Source of the DNA: Oscillospiraceae bacterium | GTDB lineage: Bacteria > Bacillota > Clostridia > Oscillospirales > Ruminococcaceae | Length of the DNA stretch: 5,755 nucleotides | Assembly (NCBI GenBank): GCA_016297165.1 | Contig: JAEDHF010000115.1 | Location: 1 to 5,755 of the forward strand | Reading direction: 5' to 3' | Shown: positions 1-5,165 of the stretch, piece after piece | How positions within the stretch are numbered: position 1 is the stretch's first letter | How the letters are laid out: every line of letters starts with the position of its first letter | Notes under the pieces: model-generated | Database searches by the model: none | The model's input: the letters and a program-made list of their open reading frames with translations, nothing else | What the model was told of the DNA's origin: nothing | Translations under genes and position numbers: made by a program

Positions 1-201
1 CCCAATTTTCCTTGAAATACATCAAGTATTACTGCGAAAAATTTGAACAATCTTAAACCTAAATTCACAGCACATATAAACGACATAGGTTTTTAGAGGC
101 GACCATAATAAAATTGTATAACGGTTATTTATTGTCCAAATATTTATTGAAACAGTATTGTTTTGTATTCATAATTATCCCGATTAACCGAATAACAAGG
201 T
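1..201. other. AT-rich gene-free stretch downstream of the ImmA-type gene
   Basis: No convincing coding sequence is seen on either strand. The stretch lies after the stop codon of the ImmA/IrrE gene. A weak 7-bp inverted repeat (AAACCTA at 55-61, TAGGTTT at 86-92) has a 24-nt loop and no proper terminator shape in the minus direction. A promoter-like pair, TTGAAA (147-152) and CATAAT (170-175) with a 17-bp spacer, points right into the antisense of the peptidase gene. In DNA this AT-rich it may be chance. No clear terminator for the repressor-peptidase operon was found. Confidence 0.5.
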
Positions 202-717
202 TTATACCTCTCCCCCTAAAAACTCCGATTTCGGAACATAGGGCACCCTAACCTCATACCCTCTTTTTCCCATATCCTCCGCCTTTATAAGGGCAGTCTG
301 ATAGTGAACGCCGAGGGCTTTCGCTATATTTTCGATTGTGTAGCCCTCCTCCGCCAGCTCCAGCATTTCCCTGTCGCTTATAAGCAGATTTGCGGCAAAG
401 ATATTAGCTTCCTTTTCGGGCTTACTTTTCATATCGAAAAAGCCCGTTTCCTTTAAGCCGCCCCTTTCCGCTATATCCCTGTGAAGGCAGTCGTGACCTA
501 TTTCGTGAGCCGCCACAAGCTTCATAAGCCTTTCGTCAAGGTTTTCGTTTATAACGATATATCTGCCCTTTTCATAAACGATATAAAAACCCTTAAGACC
601 GCCGAGGTCGGCATAATCGAGGTCAATTCCGAGGCTTCCTGCAAGCTCGAAGGGATTATTCGTACGGCATTTTCTTACCGTTTCAAGCACAACTGCGTTT
701 ATATCAATGCCGCTCAA
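202..717 (-). CDS. ImmA/IrrE-family zinc metallopeptidase
   Basis: This is a predicted site-specific metallopeptidase of the ImmA/IrrE (COG2856) family. Members typically cleave or inactivate an XRE-type repressor encoded next door. With the start chosen here the protein has 171 residues. The zinc motif HEIGH lies at residues 71-75 (His71, Glu72, His75), preceded by the usual hydrophobic VAA. The downstream segment around residues 101-112 (E-x-E-A-N-x-F-A-A-x-L-L) is the family's second signature, and Glu103 is the likely third zinc ligand. The last 50 residues contain a small helical region (IAKALGVHYQTA) common in this family. I chose the TTG at 717 because GAGGG lies 7 nt upstream and overlaps the repressor stop codon. 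A longer reading from ATG 843 would run inside the repressor gene and adds an arginine-rich, non-family extension. The gap to the repressor stop is 10 bp, so the two are probably translationally coupled. Family assignment is firm; the actual substrate is inferred from the neighbour. Confidence 0.9.
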   Translation of the reverse strand: MSGIDINAVVLETVRKCRTNNPFELAGSLGIDLDYADLGGLKGFYIVYEKGRYIVINENLDERLMKLVAAHEIGHDCLHRDIAERGGLKETGFFDMKSKPEKEANIFAANLLISDREMLELAEEGYTIENIAKALGVHYQTALIKAEDMGKRGYEVRVPYVPKSEFLGGEV

Positions 718-727
718 AGCCCTACCC

Positions 728-1108
728 TCATTTCCTGTCCTTATTCTTCTCCTTAGCCTTCCAGTAGATATTCTGTAAAGCCAGCATAAGCTTATCCTTA
801 TCCTCCTCGGACATATCGCCGCCTGCGAAAAGAGCGCCTGCACAGTTTAAAAGCTGCTGTGCCGAAACTACGCCGCTTTTTCCGTCCTCGGCTTCCACAA
901 AGCCGAGAAAATCCTCGCTGCTTACCAAATATTCCACCCTCGTACCGAGAACCTCACAAAGCTTAGCGAGGATATCCCTTTTCGGATAGCGCGCGTTCAT
1001 TTCGTAGTTCTGGATGCACCTCATAGATACACCCACAGCCTCCGCCAGCCCTGCCTGGGTCATATTTTTTCTTTTTCTGCAGCCCTGCAGCTTTTCTCCG
1101 AATGTCAT
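728..1108 (-). CDS. XRE-family helix-turn-helix repressor
   Basis: This is a 126-residue cytoplasmic DNA-binding protein. Residues about 4-62 form an XRE/Cro-C1-type HTH: MTQ at 16-18, then LAEAVGVS, then IQNYE and the characteristic R-x-P after the recognition helix. The remaining half (about 68-126) has no DNA-binding signature. It contains an acidic turn, AGGDMSEEDKDKL, followed by an amphipathic helix and a lysine-rich end. This resembles the C-terminal half of clostridial XRE repressors paired with ImmA peptidases, and may be the dimerisation or cleavage region (inference). The ATG at 1108 is supported by AAAGGCGG about 6 nt upstream. It is the first gene of a two-gene unit with the metallopeptidase and diverges from the Y-family polymerase. 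The shared intergenic region contains both promoters and a candidate operator, which suggests that it controls itself and the polymerase. Confidence 0.9.
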   Translation of the reverse strand: MTFGEKLQGCRKRKNMTQAGLAEAVGVSMRCIQNYEMNARYPKRDILAKLCEVLGTRVEYLVSSEDFLGFVEAEDGKSGVVSAQQLLNCAGALFAGGDMSEEDKDKLMLALQNIYWKAKEKNKDRK

Positions 1109-1157
1109 AAAATACCGCCTTTCTTATCCCAAAAATGAAAAAATTTAGAAAAACCTA

Positions 1158-1186
1158 TTGACAATATCCCATTTTTGAGATATAAT
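1158..1186 (+). promoter_or_regulatory. Consensus sigma-A promoter of the Y-family polymerase gene
   Basis: TTGACA at 1158-1163 and TATAAT at 1181-1186 are separated by exactly 17 bp, a perfect vegetative sigma-A promoter. Initiation is expected near 1193, giving a leader of about 65 nt before the polymerase start. A promoter this strong for a mutagenic polymerase implies tight repression. The spacer contains an imperfect palindrome that could be the repressor site. Confidence 0.85.
1164..1183. promoter_or_regulatory. Candidate XRE operator in the polymerase promoter spacer
   Basis: The 20-bp imperfect palindrome ATATCCCA-N4-TGAGATAT (7 of 8 arm positions symmetric) lies between -35 and -10 and overlaps the start of the -10. 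A bound protein would block RNA polymerase. A half-site, TATCCCA, recurs at 1125-1131 just upstream of the XRE ribosome binding site, where it could serve autoregulation. Assignment to the neighbouring XRE protein is inference from position and symmetry. Confidence 0.4.
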
Positions 1187-1213
1187 GCATTTACACTCAT
1201 TTTGTTCGCTTTA

Positions 1214-1242
1214 AGTATAGCATAATGTTCGTATTTTGTCAA
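1214..1242 (-). promoter_or_regulatory. Sigma-A promoter of the XRE-ImmA operon
   Basis: On the minus strand TTGACA (1242-1237) is followed after exactly 17 bp by TATACT (1219-1214). Initiation is expected near 1207, giving a leader of about 100 nt before the repressor ATG at 1108. The transcript runs through the opposing polymerase promoter (1158-1186), so the two promoters face each other and their transcripts overlap by roughly 14 nt at their 5' ends. Confidence 0.8.
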
Positions 1243-1243
1243 T

Positions 1244-1253
1244 AGGCGGTGAT
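1244..1253 (+). promoter_or_regulatory. Extended ribosome binding site that decides the polymerase start
   Basis: AGGCGGTGAT matches the full anti-Shine-Dalgarno complement AGGAGGTGAT at 9 of 10 positions. It is placed 8 nt (core to start) before TTG 1258. The alternative GTG at 1249 lies inside this site and so has no site of its own, which argues for the TTG. Confidence 0.7.
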
Positions 1254-1257
1254 AATT

Positions 1258-2490
1258 TTGAAACGAACTATTTTACATTGTGACCTTAACTCCTTTTTCG
1301 CTTCGGTTGAAATTTTCTTAAATCCCGAGCTTAAGGGGAAGCCTGTTGCGGTCTGCGGAAGCGTAGAGGACCGCCACGGTATCGTACTGGCGAAATCCGA
1401 CGAGGCGAAGGCCTACGGCGTAGCTACCGCCGAAGCAGTGTGGCAGGCTAAGCAGAAATGCCCCGACCTCATTATCGTTCCTCCTCATTTTGACAGATAT
1501 ATGGAATTCTCGAAGAAGGCAAAGGCGGTTTATTCCCGTTATACCGACCTTATCGAGCCCTTCGGAATGGACGAATGCTGGCTTGATGTTACGGGGAGCA
1601 GGCGGCTTTTCGGCGACGGAATGACTATCGCCGAGGATATCCGCCAAAGAATGAAGGCGGAGGTAGGCCTTTCCGTATCAATCGGCGTAAGCTTCAATAA
1701 AATTTTCGCTAAGCTGGGCTCCGATATGAAAAAGCCTGACGCTATAACCGCTATCCCCTACGAAAGTTTCCGTAATCAGCTTAAGGATGTCCCTGCCTCC
1801 GATATGCTTGGCGTGGGCAGGAAAACAGGAGCCGTCCTTAAAAGATACTGCATAAACACAATCGGAGAGCTGGCGGCGACAAATCCCGATTTTCTGCGGC
1901 GAAGGCTCGGAAAGGGCGGCGAACAAATCTGGCGCTGGGCGAACGGGTACGACAGCTCCCCGGTTTCAGCCTTAAACTACGAAGCCCCCATAAAAAGTAT
2001 AGGGCATGGTACCACCTGCTCCGCCGACTTAGTGTCCAACGAGGAGGTTAAGGCGGTTTTTATCCGTCTTTCACAGGATATCGGGAAGAAGCTTCGCCGC
2101 CATAACCTTTCCGCAAGCGGTATTCAGATAACAATACGGGATAAAAACCTTATTATAAAGCAGTTTCAGACTCGTCTCGGCTATTTTACCCAGAATTTCA
2201 CCGATATCTACGAAAACGCCTACAGGCTTTTTCTTAAAAGCTACGACTGGCACGACAGCATTCGCTCTCTTACCGTACGGGCAATCAACCTCTCGGAAGG
2301 TGCCCGACCCGAACAACTGGATTTAATGGCAGATTTCGAGCGTCGGGATAAGGTAGCCGCCGCCGAAATAGCCATGGAAAAAATAAGGGGTCGCTTCGGT
2401 CATAACGCCGTTGATATGGCGGTGCTTATGACAAACACCAAAACCGCTCCCGAGCTTATGCCCTCGCTTCTTCCCGGGTCGGTAAGATAA
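1258..2490 (+). CDS. dinB: Y-family DNA polymerase (DNA polymerase IV type)
   Basis: This is an error-prone translesion polymerase of 410 residues, which copies past damaged template bases at stalled forks. The palm signature HCDLNSFFASVE places catalytic Asp9 and the steric-gate Phe14 near the N terminus, and MDECWLDVT gives Asp105-Glu106. SIGVSFNKIFAKLGSDMKKPD (about 141-161) is the family motif 3 region. Helix-hairpin-helix thumb residues (LGVGRKTGAVLKR) follow, then the little-finger domain from about 235 to 345. QLDLM at about 353-357 is a likely beta-clamp-binding peptide (consensus QL[SD]LF), after which a helix and short tail end the protein. The second position of the first carboxylate motif is Asn (DLN), as in many Gram-positive members. 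TTG 1258 is preferred over GTG 1249 because of the ribosome binding site. It is divergent from the XRE/ImmA pair, with which it probably forms a damage-responsive module (inference). Family is certain; the exact orthology (dinB versus plasmid/phage-type UmuC-like) is less so. Confidence 0.93.
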   Translation: MKRTILHCDLNSFFASVEIFLNPELKGKPVAVCGSVEDRHGIVLAKSDEAKAYGVATAEAVWQAKQKCPDLIIVPPHFDRYMEFSKKAKAVYSRYTDLIEPFGMDECWLDVTGSRRLFGDGMTIAEDIRQRMKAEVGLSVSIGVSFNKIFAKLGSDMKKPDAITAIPYESFRNQLKDVPASDMLGVGRKTGAVLKRYCINTIGELAATNPDFLRRRLGKGGEQIWRWANGYDSSPVSALNYEAPIKSIGHGTTCSADLVSNEEVKAVFIRLSQDIGKKLRRHNLSASGIQITIRDKNLIIKQFQTRLGYFTQNFTDIYENAYRLFLKSYDWHDSIRSLTVRAINLSEGARPEQLDLMADFERRDKVAAAEIAMEKIRGRFGHNAVDMAVLMTNTKTAPELMPSLLPGSVR

Positions 2491-2497
2491 TAATACT

Positions 2498-2550
2498 AAT
2501 AAGTGTGTGCTCAATAACTGTCCATAGGACAGTTATTGATCACACTTATT
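2498..2550. repeat. Long hairpin directly after the polymerase gene
   Basis: The arms 2498-2523 and 2527-2550 pair over 10 bp (AATAAGTGTG/CACACTTATT) and 13 bp (TCAATAACTGTCC and its complement), broken only by a 3x1 internal loop, with a 3-nt loop ATA. No T-run follows on the plus strand, so it is not a textbook intrinsic terminator, although it may stabilise or help end the polymerase mRNA. Its inner core TAACTGTCC-N3-GGACAGTTA is identical to the core of the hairpin at 3140-3166, which suggests a dispersed palindromic repeat. Confidence 0.75.
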
Positions 2551-2560
2551 ATAAAACTAC

Positions 2561-2589
2561 AAAAAAATAACGCACCCTCGGGTGCGTTA
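2561..2589 (-). terminator. Intrinsic terminator of the YjfB-family gene
   Basis: Read leftwards, a 9-bp stem (TAACGCACC/GGTGCGTTA, 2568-2589) with a 4-nt loop is followed by seven T residues (2567-2561), a strong rho-independent terminator 13 bp after the small gene's stop codon. Read rightwards the stem is followed only by CTGTTTT, so it may act weakly on transcripts arriving from the polymerase gene as well. Confidence 0.88.
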
Positions 2590-2602
2590 CTGTTTTAAAA
2601 AA

Positions 2603-2800
2603 TTACGCTCTTACATCAAGAAGAACGCCTCTACCGTCCGCAGACGGTACCGATTCGGACAGGCTTTCAATAAGCTGTGCGCTTGCTGCTTCCTGTGAAT
2701 CCATGGTGTTTTTGAGCATAGAAACCGAAGCCTGCTGCTGAACACTATACTGTGCCATACTTGTAGAAAGCTGAGCGATATATGAGGTTATTCCGCCCAT
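2603..2800 (-). CDS. YjfB-family putative motility protein
   Basis: This is a 65-residue protein resembling the YjfB family (Pfam 'putative motility protein', named from a Bacillus subtilis gene in the motility regulon). The diagnostic region is residues 6-46: a helix with SxxMAQ, then VQQQASVSMLKNTMDSQ and a second helix ending QLIESL. The family has the pattern LSxxMSQ...QQVxxxVLKxxMD. There is no signal peptide, membrane segment or cysteine, and its biochemical role is unknown. The start ATG 2800 is backed by AAGGAGGTG 5-7 nt upstream, an excellent site. The gene stands alone between its own promoter and a strong terminator. The promoter looks like sigma-A rather than the sigma-D type expected for a flagellar gene. 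Its presence hints that the host or its ancestor was motile (inference). Family recognition is from memory of the motif. Confidence 0.8.
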   Translation of the reverse strand: MGGITSYIAQLSTSMAQYSVQQQASVSMLKNTMDSQEAASAQLIESLSESVPSADGRGVLLDVRA

Positions 2801-2829
2801 AAAAACACCTCCTTAAGCTTTGTAACCCT

Positions 2830-2858
2830 ATTATAAACCCCTATCATATAAAAATCAA
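2830..2858 (-). promoter_or_regulatory. Sigma-A-type promoter of the YjfB-family gene
   Basis: On the minus strand TTGATT (2858-2853) and TATAAT (2835-2830) are 17 bp apart. Initiation near 2823 would leave a short leader holding the AAGGAGGTG site. A 10-bp perfect palindrome, ACACATGTGT (2885-2894), lies 26 bp upstream of the -35 and could be a regulator site, but nothing else supports this. No sigma-D (TAAA-N15-GCCGATAT) promoter was found. Confidence 0.7.
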
Positions 2859-2922
2859 TAGAAATTCTGCACTAATTTTCGGTTACACATGTGTTTAGGT
2901 CGCTATTACGGCCTTTTATTTA

Positions 2923-3063
2923 ATGTCTGTTCATCAACTTCTGATAGGCTTTACAATAATGAAAAAAGCCTATCAGAAGTTGCTAAAGTGCAAGGATTTT
3001 TATAAAAAATCAGAGAAATCCTTGCACTTTAGTTCGTCCTTCAGGACGAAATGAGCTTGACAT
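2923..3063. repeat. Cloverleaf-like palindromic element A (three abutting hairpins)
   Basis: Three perfect hairpins follow each other with no base between them: 18 bp (2935-2952/2965-2982), 17 bp (2983-2999/3016-3032) and 7 bp with a TTCA loop (3033-3050). An outer imperfect stem joins both ends: GTTCAT 2929-2934 with ATGAGC 3051-3056 (one G-T pair), then ATGTC 2923-2927 with GACAT 3059-3063. The result is a four-way junction with no unpaired junction bases. It lies 3' of clpX on that gene's strand and may be transcribed as its 3' UTR. No T-run that would make any hairpin an intrinsic terminator follows in either direction. I do not recognise it as a known RNA family. It could be a structured RNA, a palindromic repeat or a mobile remnant. 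Confidence 0.65.
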
Positions 3064-3067
3064 CAAG

Positions 3068-3177
3068 TAGTGCGTGGGGCTTAAAATCACACAAAGTACG
3101 ATTTTAAGCCAACTCAAAGCCTGCTTTTCAGGCTTTGAGGGGTAACTGTCCTGCGGACAGTTACCCTGCACGCACTA
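3068..3177. repeat. Cloverleaf-like palindromic element B overlapping the clpX stop
   Basis: A 9-bp closing stem (TAGTGCGTG 3068-3076, CACGCACTA 3169-3177) encloses three perfect hairpins: 11 bp (3078-3088/3100-3110), 11 bp (3113-3123/3129-3139) and 12 bp with a TGC loop (3140-3151/3155-3166). Junction gaps are only 1, 2, 0 and 2 nt. It starts 4 bp after element A, so the two form a tandem pair. The closing stem includes the clpX TAG stop codon, so clpX translation would run up to the base of the structure. The 12-bp hairpin shares its core with the hairpin after dinB. It is not a tRNA: arm lengths are wrong and no T-loop or CCA end is present. Confidence 0.68.
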
Positions 3178-4473
3178 TTTATTCGAAGCGGCAGCCTTCT
3201 TTTTAGGAGCCGCCTTTTTCTTTTCGCCCCTTACGATTGTGGGCTTTTCCTCGCCCTTAGCGCATTTTTCCGTAACGATTATCTTTACGATACTGTCGTC
3301 GCTGGGCGCTTCGAACATTGTTTCATTAAGTATGCTCTCAAGAATGGTTCTTAGACCTCTTGCGCCGGTTTTGCGCTCAATGGACTTCTTAGCGATGGCT
3401 CTTAATGCCTCGGTTTCTATTTCGAGCTCTACGCCGTCAAGGCTGAAAAGATAGCTGAACTGCTTAACAATAGCATTTTTCGGCTCAACCAGTATCTTTA
3501 TAAGAGCGTCCTCGTCCAGCTCGTCTAAAACGGCGATAACGGGAAGCCTGCCCACGAGCTCGGGGATAATTCCGTACTTTACGAGGTCGTCCGGCTCTAC
3601 GTTATGGAACGCCTTCGTTAAGGTCATTTCCTTCTTATCTGCGATTTCTGCCCCGAAGCCGAGAGCGGAGGAATTTATACGGGAGGAGATAGTCTTATCT
3701 ATTCCGTCGAAGGCGCCGCCGCAGATAAAGAGGATATTCTTTGTATTTATCTGGATAAACTCCTGATTGGGGTGCTTACGGCCGCCCTGGGGAGGAACGT
3801 TTGAAACCGTACCCTCTACTATCTTTAAAAGAGCCTGCTGAACGCCCTCGCCGCTTACGTCACGGGTAATTGAGGTATTTTCCGAACGGCGGGAAATCTT
3901 ATCTATTTCGTCGATATAGATAATTCCGTGTTCCGCCGCCTCAATATCGTAATCCGCCGCCTGGATAAGGCGTAAAAGTACGTTTTCTACATCCTCGCCT
4001 ACGTAGCCTGCCTGAGTAAGGGTGGTAGCGTCGGCGATAGCGAAGGGAACGTGGAGAACTCCTGCGAGGGTCTGCGCAAGCATAGTTTTACCCACGCCTG
4101 TAGGACCTAAGAGGAGAACGTTACTCTTCTGAAGCTCGATATCGTTATTCTTATCGTCGTTGGCGAGGGTTCTCTTATAGTGGTTATAAACGGAAACACA
4201 GAGGGTCTTTTTAGCCTCCTCCTGTCCGATAATATACTGGTCGAGAACCGCCTTTATGTCGGCAGGCTTAACAACCCCTGCCGTTTCCGACGAAACTTCC
4301 GCCTGCTGTTTTGCAGGGCGTTTTCTCTGAGGCTGGGGGATTTCCACCTCTCCCTCCTCAAGAAGCATACGGTAGGAAGCCAGCACACATTCGTTGCAGA
4401 TTGCCGCATTACTGGAATAGAGCATTCTTGCAACCTTATCGTCGGTCTTACCGCAGAAACTGCATCTTAACAT
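3175..4473 (-). CDS. clpX: ClpX, ATP-dependent unfoldase subunit of ClpXP
   Basis: This is a cytoplasmic AAA+ hexamer that recognises tagged or damaged proteins, unfolds them and feeds them to ClpP. At 432 residues it is a normal length. The N-terminal C4 zinc-binding domain is complete (Cys4, Cys7, Cys26, Cys29). A variable linker (about 40-68) leads into the AAA+ core: Walker A GPTGVGKT 123-130, pore-1 loop GYVGED 156-161, Walker B IIYIDE 184-189, RKH loop 232-234, arginine finger Arg309 in PELVGRLP, and sensor-2 GARGLR with Arg372. The ClpP-docking loop reads LGF (271-273) where IGF is usual, a conservative change. The last 15 or so residues are a lysine/alanine-rich tail (KKKAAPKKKAAASNK). 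The ATG at 4473 is fixed by the zinc-finger spacing; its best ribosome site AAGGA is about 12 nt away, rather far. It is third in tig-clpP-clpX, 57 bp after clpP. Confidence 0.97.
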   Translation of the reverse strand: MLRCSFCGKTDDKVARMLYSSNAAICNECVLASYRMLLEEGEVEIPQPQRKRPAKQQAEVSSETAGVVKPADIKAVLDQYIIGQEEAKKTLCVSVYNHYKRTLANDDKNNDIELQKSNVLLLGPTGVGKTMLAQTLAGVLHVPFAIADATTLTQAGYVGEDVENVLLRLIQAADYDIEAAEHGIIYIDEIDKISRRSENTSITRDVSGEGVQQALLKIVEGTVSNVPPQGGRKHPNQEFIQINTKNILFICGGAFDGIDKTISSRINSSALGFGAEIADKKEMTLTKAFHNVEPDDLVKYGIIPELVGRLPVIAVLDELDEDALIKILVEPKNAIVKQFSYLFSLDGVELEIETEALRAIAKKSIERKTGARGLRTILESILNETMFEAPSDDSIVKIIVTEKCAKGEEKPTIVRGEKKKAAPKKKAAASNK

Positions 4474-4475
4474 AA

Positions 4476-4500
4476 ATCAGAAAATTCCTTCCTGTCTGAT
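4476..4500 (-). promoter_or_regulatory. Small hairpin carrying the clpX ribosome binding site in its loop
   Basis: On the minus strand ATCAGA (4500-4495) pairs with TCTGAT (4481-4476), leaving a 13-nt loop that contains the purine stretch AGGAAGGAA. The stem ends 2 nt before the clpX ATG. Folding would place the otherwise distant ribosome site close to the start. The stem is short and AT-rich, so a role in clpX translation is only a possibility. Confidence 0.3.
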
Positions 4501-4530
4501 GTGAAAAGTAAAGCTGAAACGTAACGGGGC

Positions 4531-5124
4531 TTATCTCTTTTCTATTACCTTATCGATAAGACCGTATTCGAGAGCCTGCTGAGCCGTCATGAAGTTATCT
4601 CTGTCCGTATCTCTTTCGATAACTTCGATAGGCTGTCCTGTCATCTCCGAAAGAAGGGTATTCATCTTCTTCTTGATACGGATAATATGGTTAGCGTGGA
4701 TTTCGATATCCGAAGCCTGAGCTCTGCCTGTACCGCCTAAGGGCTGGTGAATCATAATTTCACTGTTGGGAAGAGCGAGACGCTTACCCTTTGCGCCTGC
4801 CGCAAGGAGAAAAGAACCCATAGACGCCGCCATACCCATACAGATTGTGGACACGTCGCACTTTATATAGTTCATTGTATCGTAAATAGCCATACCGTCG
4901 GAGATTGAGCCGCCGGGGCTGTTTATATAGAGGCAGATATCCTTTTCGGGATCCTGACCCTCGAGGAAGAGAAGCTGCGCTACAACAAGCCCTGCCGTAA
5001 CGTTATTTACCTCGTCGTTAAGCATAACTATTCTGTCGTTAAGTAAACGGGAGTAAATATCATAGGCACGCTCGCCTCTTCCCGTCTGCTCTATTACGGT
5101 AGGTACAAGACTCATAAAATCCAT
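4531..5124 (-). CDS. clpP: ClpP, serine protease subunit of ClpXP
   Basis: This is the self-compartmentalised tetradecameric serine peptidase that degrades substrates delivered by ClpX (and ClpA/ClpC-type partners). It has 197 residues from the start chosen here, the usual size. Its catalytic triad is complete: Ser101 in GMAASMGSFLL, His126 in MIHQPLGG and Asp176 in TDRDNFM. The oxyanion-loop motif INSPGGS and the handle region up to TGQPIEVIERD are also present. There is one extra residue in the GGTGRAQASD loop compared with E. coli ClpP. ATG 5124 lies 9 nt after AAAGGA. The upstream ATG at 5133 touches that site and has no room for it; the third ATG (5115, MSLVP) is the family's usual mature-like start but is 18 nt away. 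It lies between tig and clpX in one presumed operon. No CtsR boxes were found upstream. Confidence 0.97.
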   Translation of the reverse strand: MDFMSLVPTVIEQTGRGERAYDIYSRLLNDRIVMLNDEVNNVTAGLVVAQLLFLEGQDPEKDICLYINSPGGSISDGMAIYDTMNYIKCDVSTICMGMAASMGSFLLAAGAKGKRLALPNSEIMIHQPLGGTGRAQASDIEIHANHIIRIKKKMNTLLSEMTGQPIEVIERDTDRDNFMTAQQALEYGLIDKVIEKR

Positions 5125-5165
5125 AGTCACCATTCCTTTCTTTCTTCGACATAATTCGTATTTCG

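Larger units (their letters stand above)
1154..1247. repeat. 11-bp perfect inverted repeat embracing both -35 elements
   Basis: CCTATTGACAA at 1154-1164 is the exact reverse complement of TTGTCAATAGG at 1237-1247. Each arm contains the TTGACA -35 hexamer of one of the two opposing promoters plus five matching flanking bases. The arms are 83 bp apart, about eight helical turns. The ribosome binding sites are also inverted copies (ACCGCCT 1114-1120, AGGCGGT 1244-1250). The match beyond the hexamers suggests either a shared regulator site or a duplicated promoter origin; I cannot tell which from the sequence alone. Confidence 0.6.

Noticed and set aside
147..175. Plus-strand promoter TTGAAA-N17-CATAAT
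   Set aside because: It sits in very AT-rich DNA, drives no gene, and would only give antisense RNA to the metallopeptidase; chance is the simpler explanation.
481..756. Plus-strand open frame of about 90 codons
   Set aside because: It lies opposite the metallopeptidase and repressor genes, has no ribosome site and no recognisable domain; it is a shadow of the real minus-strand genes.
718..843. Longer N terminus for the metallopeptidase starting at ATG 843
   Set aside because: It lies inside the repressor gene in another frame, encodes an arginine-rich stretch unlike the family, and a TTG with a fitting ribosome site exists at 717.
1196..1231. GTTCG words at 1204-1208 and 1227-1231 as LexA (SOS) boxes
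   Set aside because: Neither has the opposing GAAC half at the right 4-bp distance, so no LexA palindrome is formed.
1318..2514. Several minus-strand open frames of 63-109 codons opposite dinB
   Set aside because: They have no ribosome sites or family motifs and cover a strongly conserved plus-strand gene.
2898..2917. Plus-strand terminator-like GGTCG-N6-CGGCC followed by TTTT
   Set aside because: The stem is only 5 bp with one G-T pair, and no plus-strand transcript is expected to arrive there past the terminator region at 2568-2589.
3068..3177. Cloverleaf B as a tRNA gene
   Set aside because: Arms of 9, 11, 11 and 12 bp, no T-loop consensus and about 110 nt length do not fit a tRNA.
3239..4470. 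Plus-strand open frames of 71 and 96 codons opposite clpX
   Set aside because: They are antisense shadows of a fully conserved clpX without start signals.
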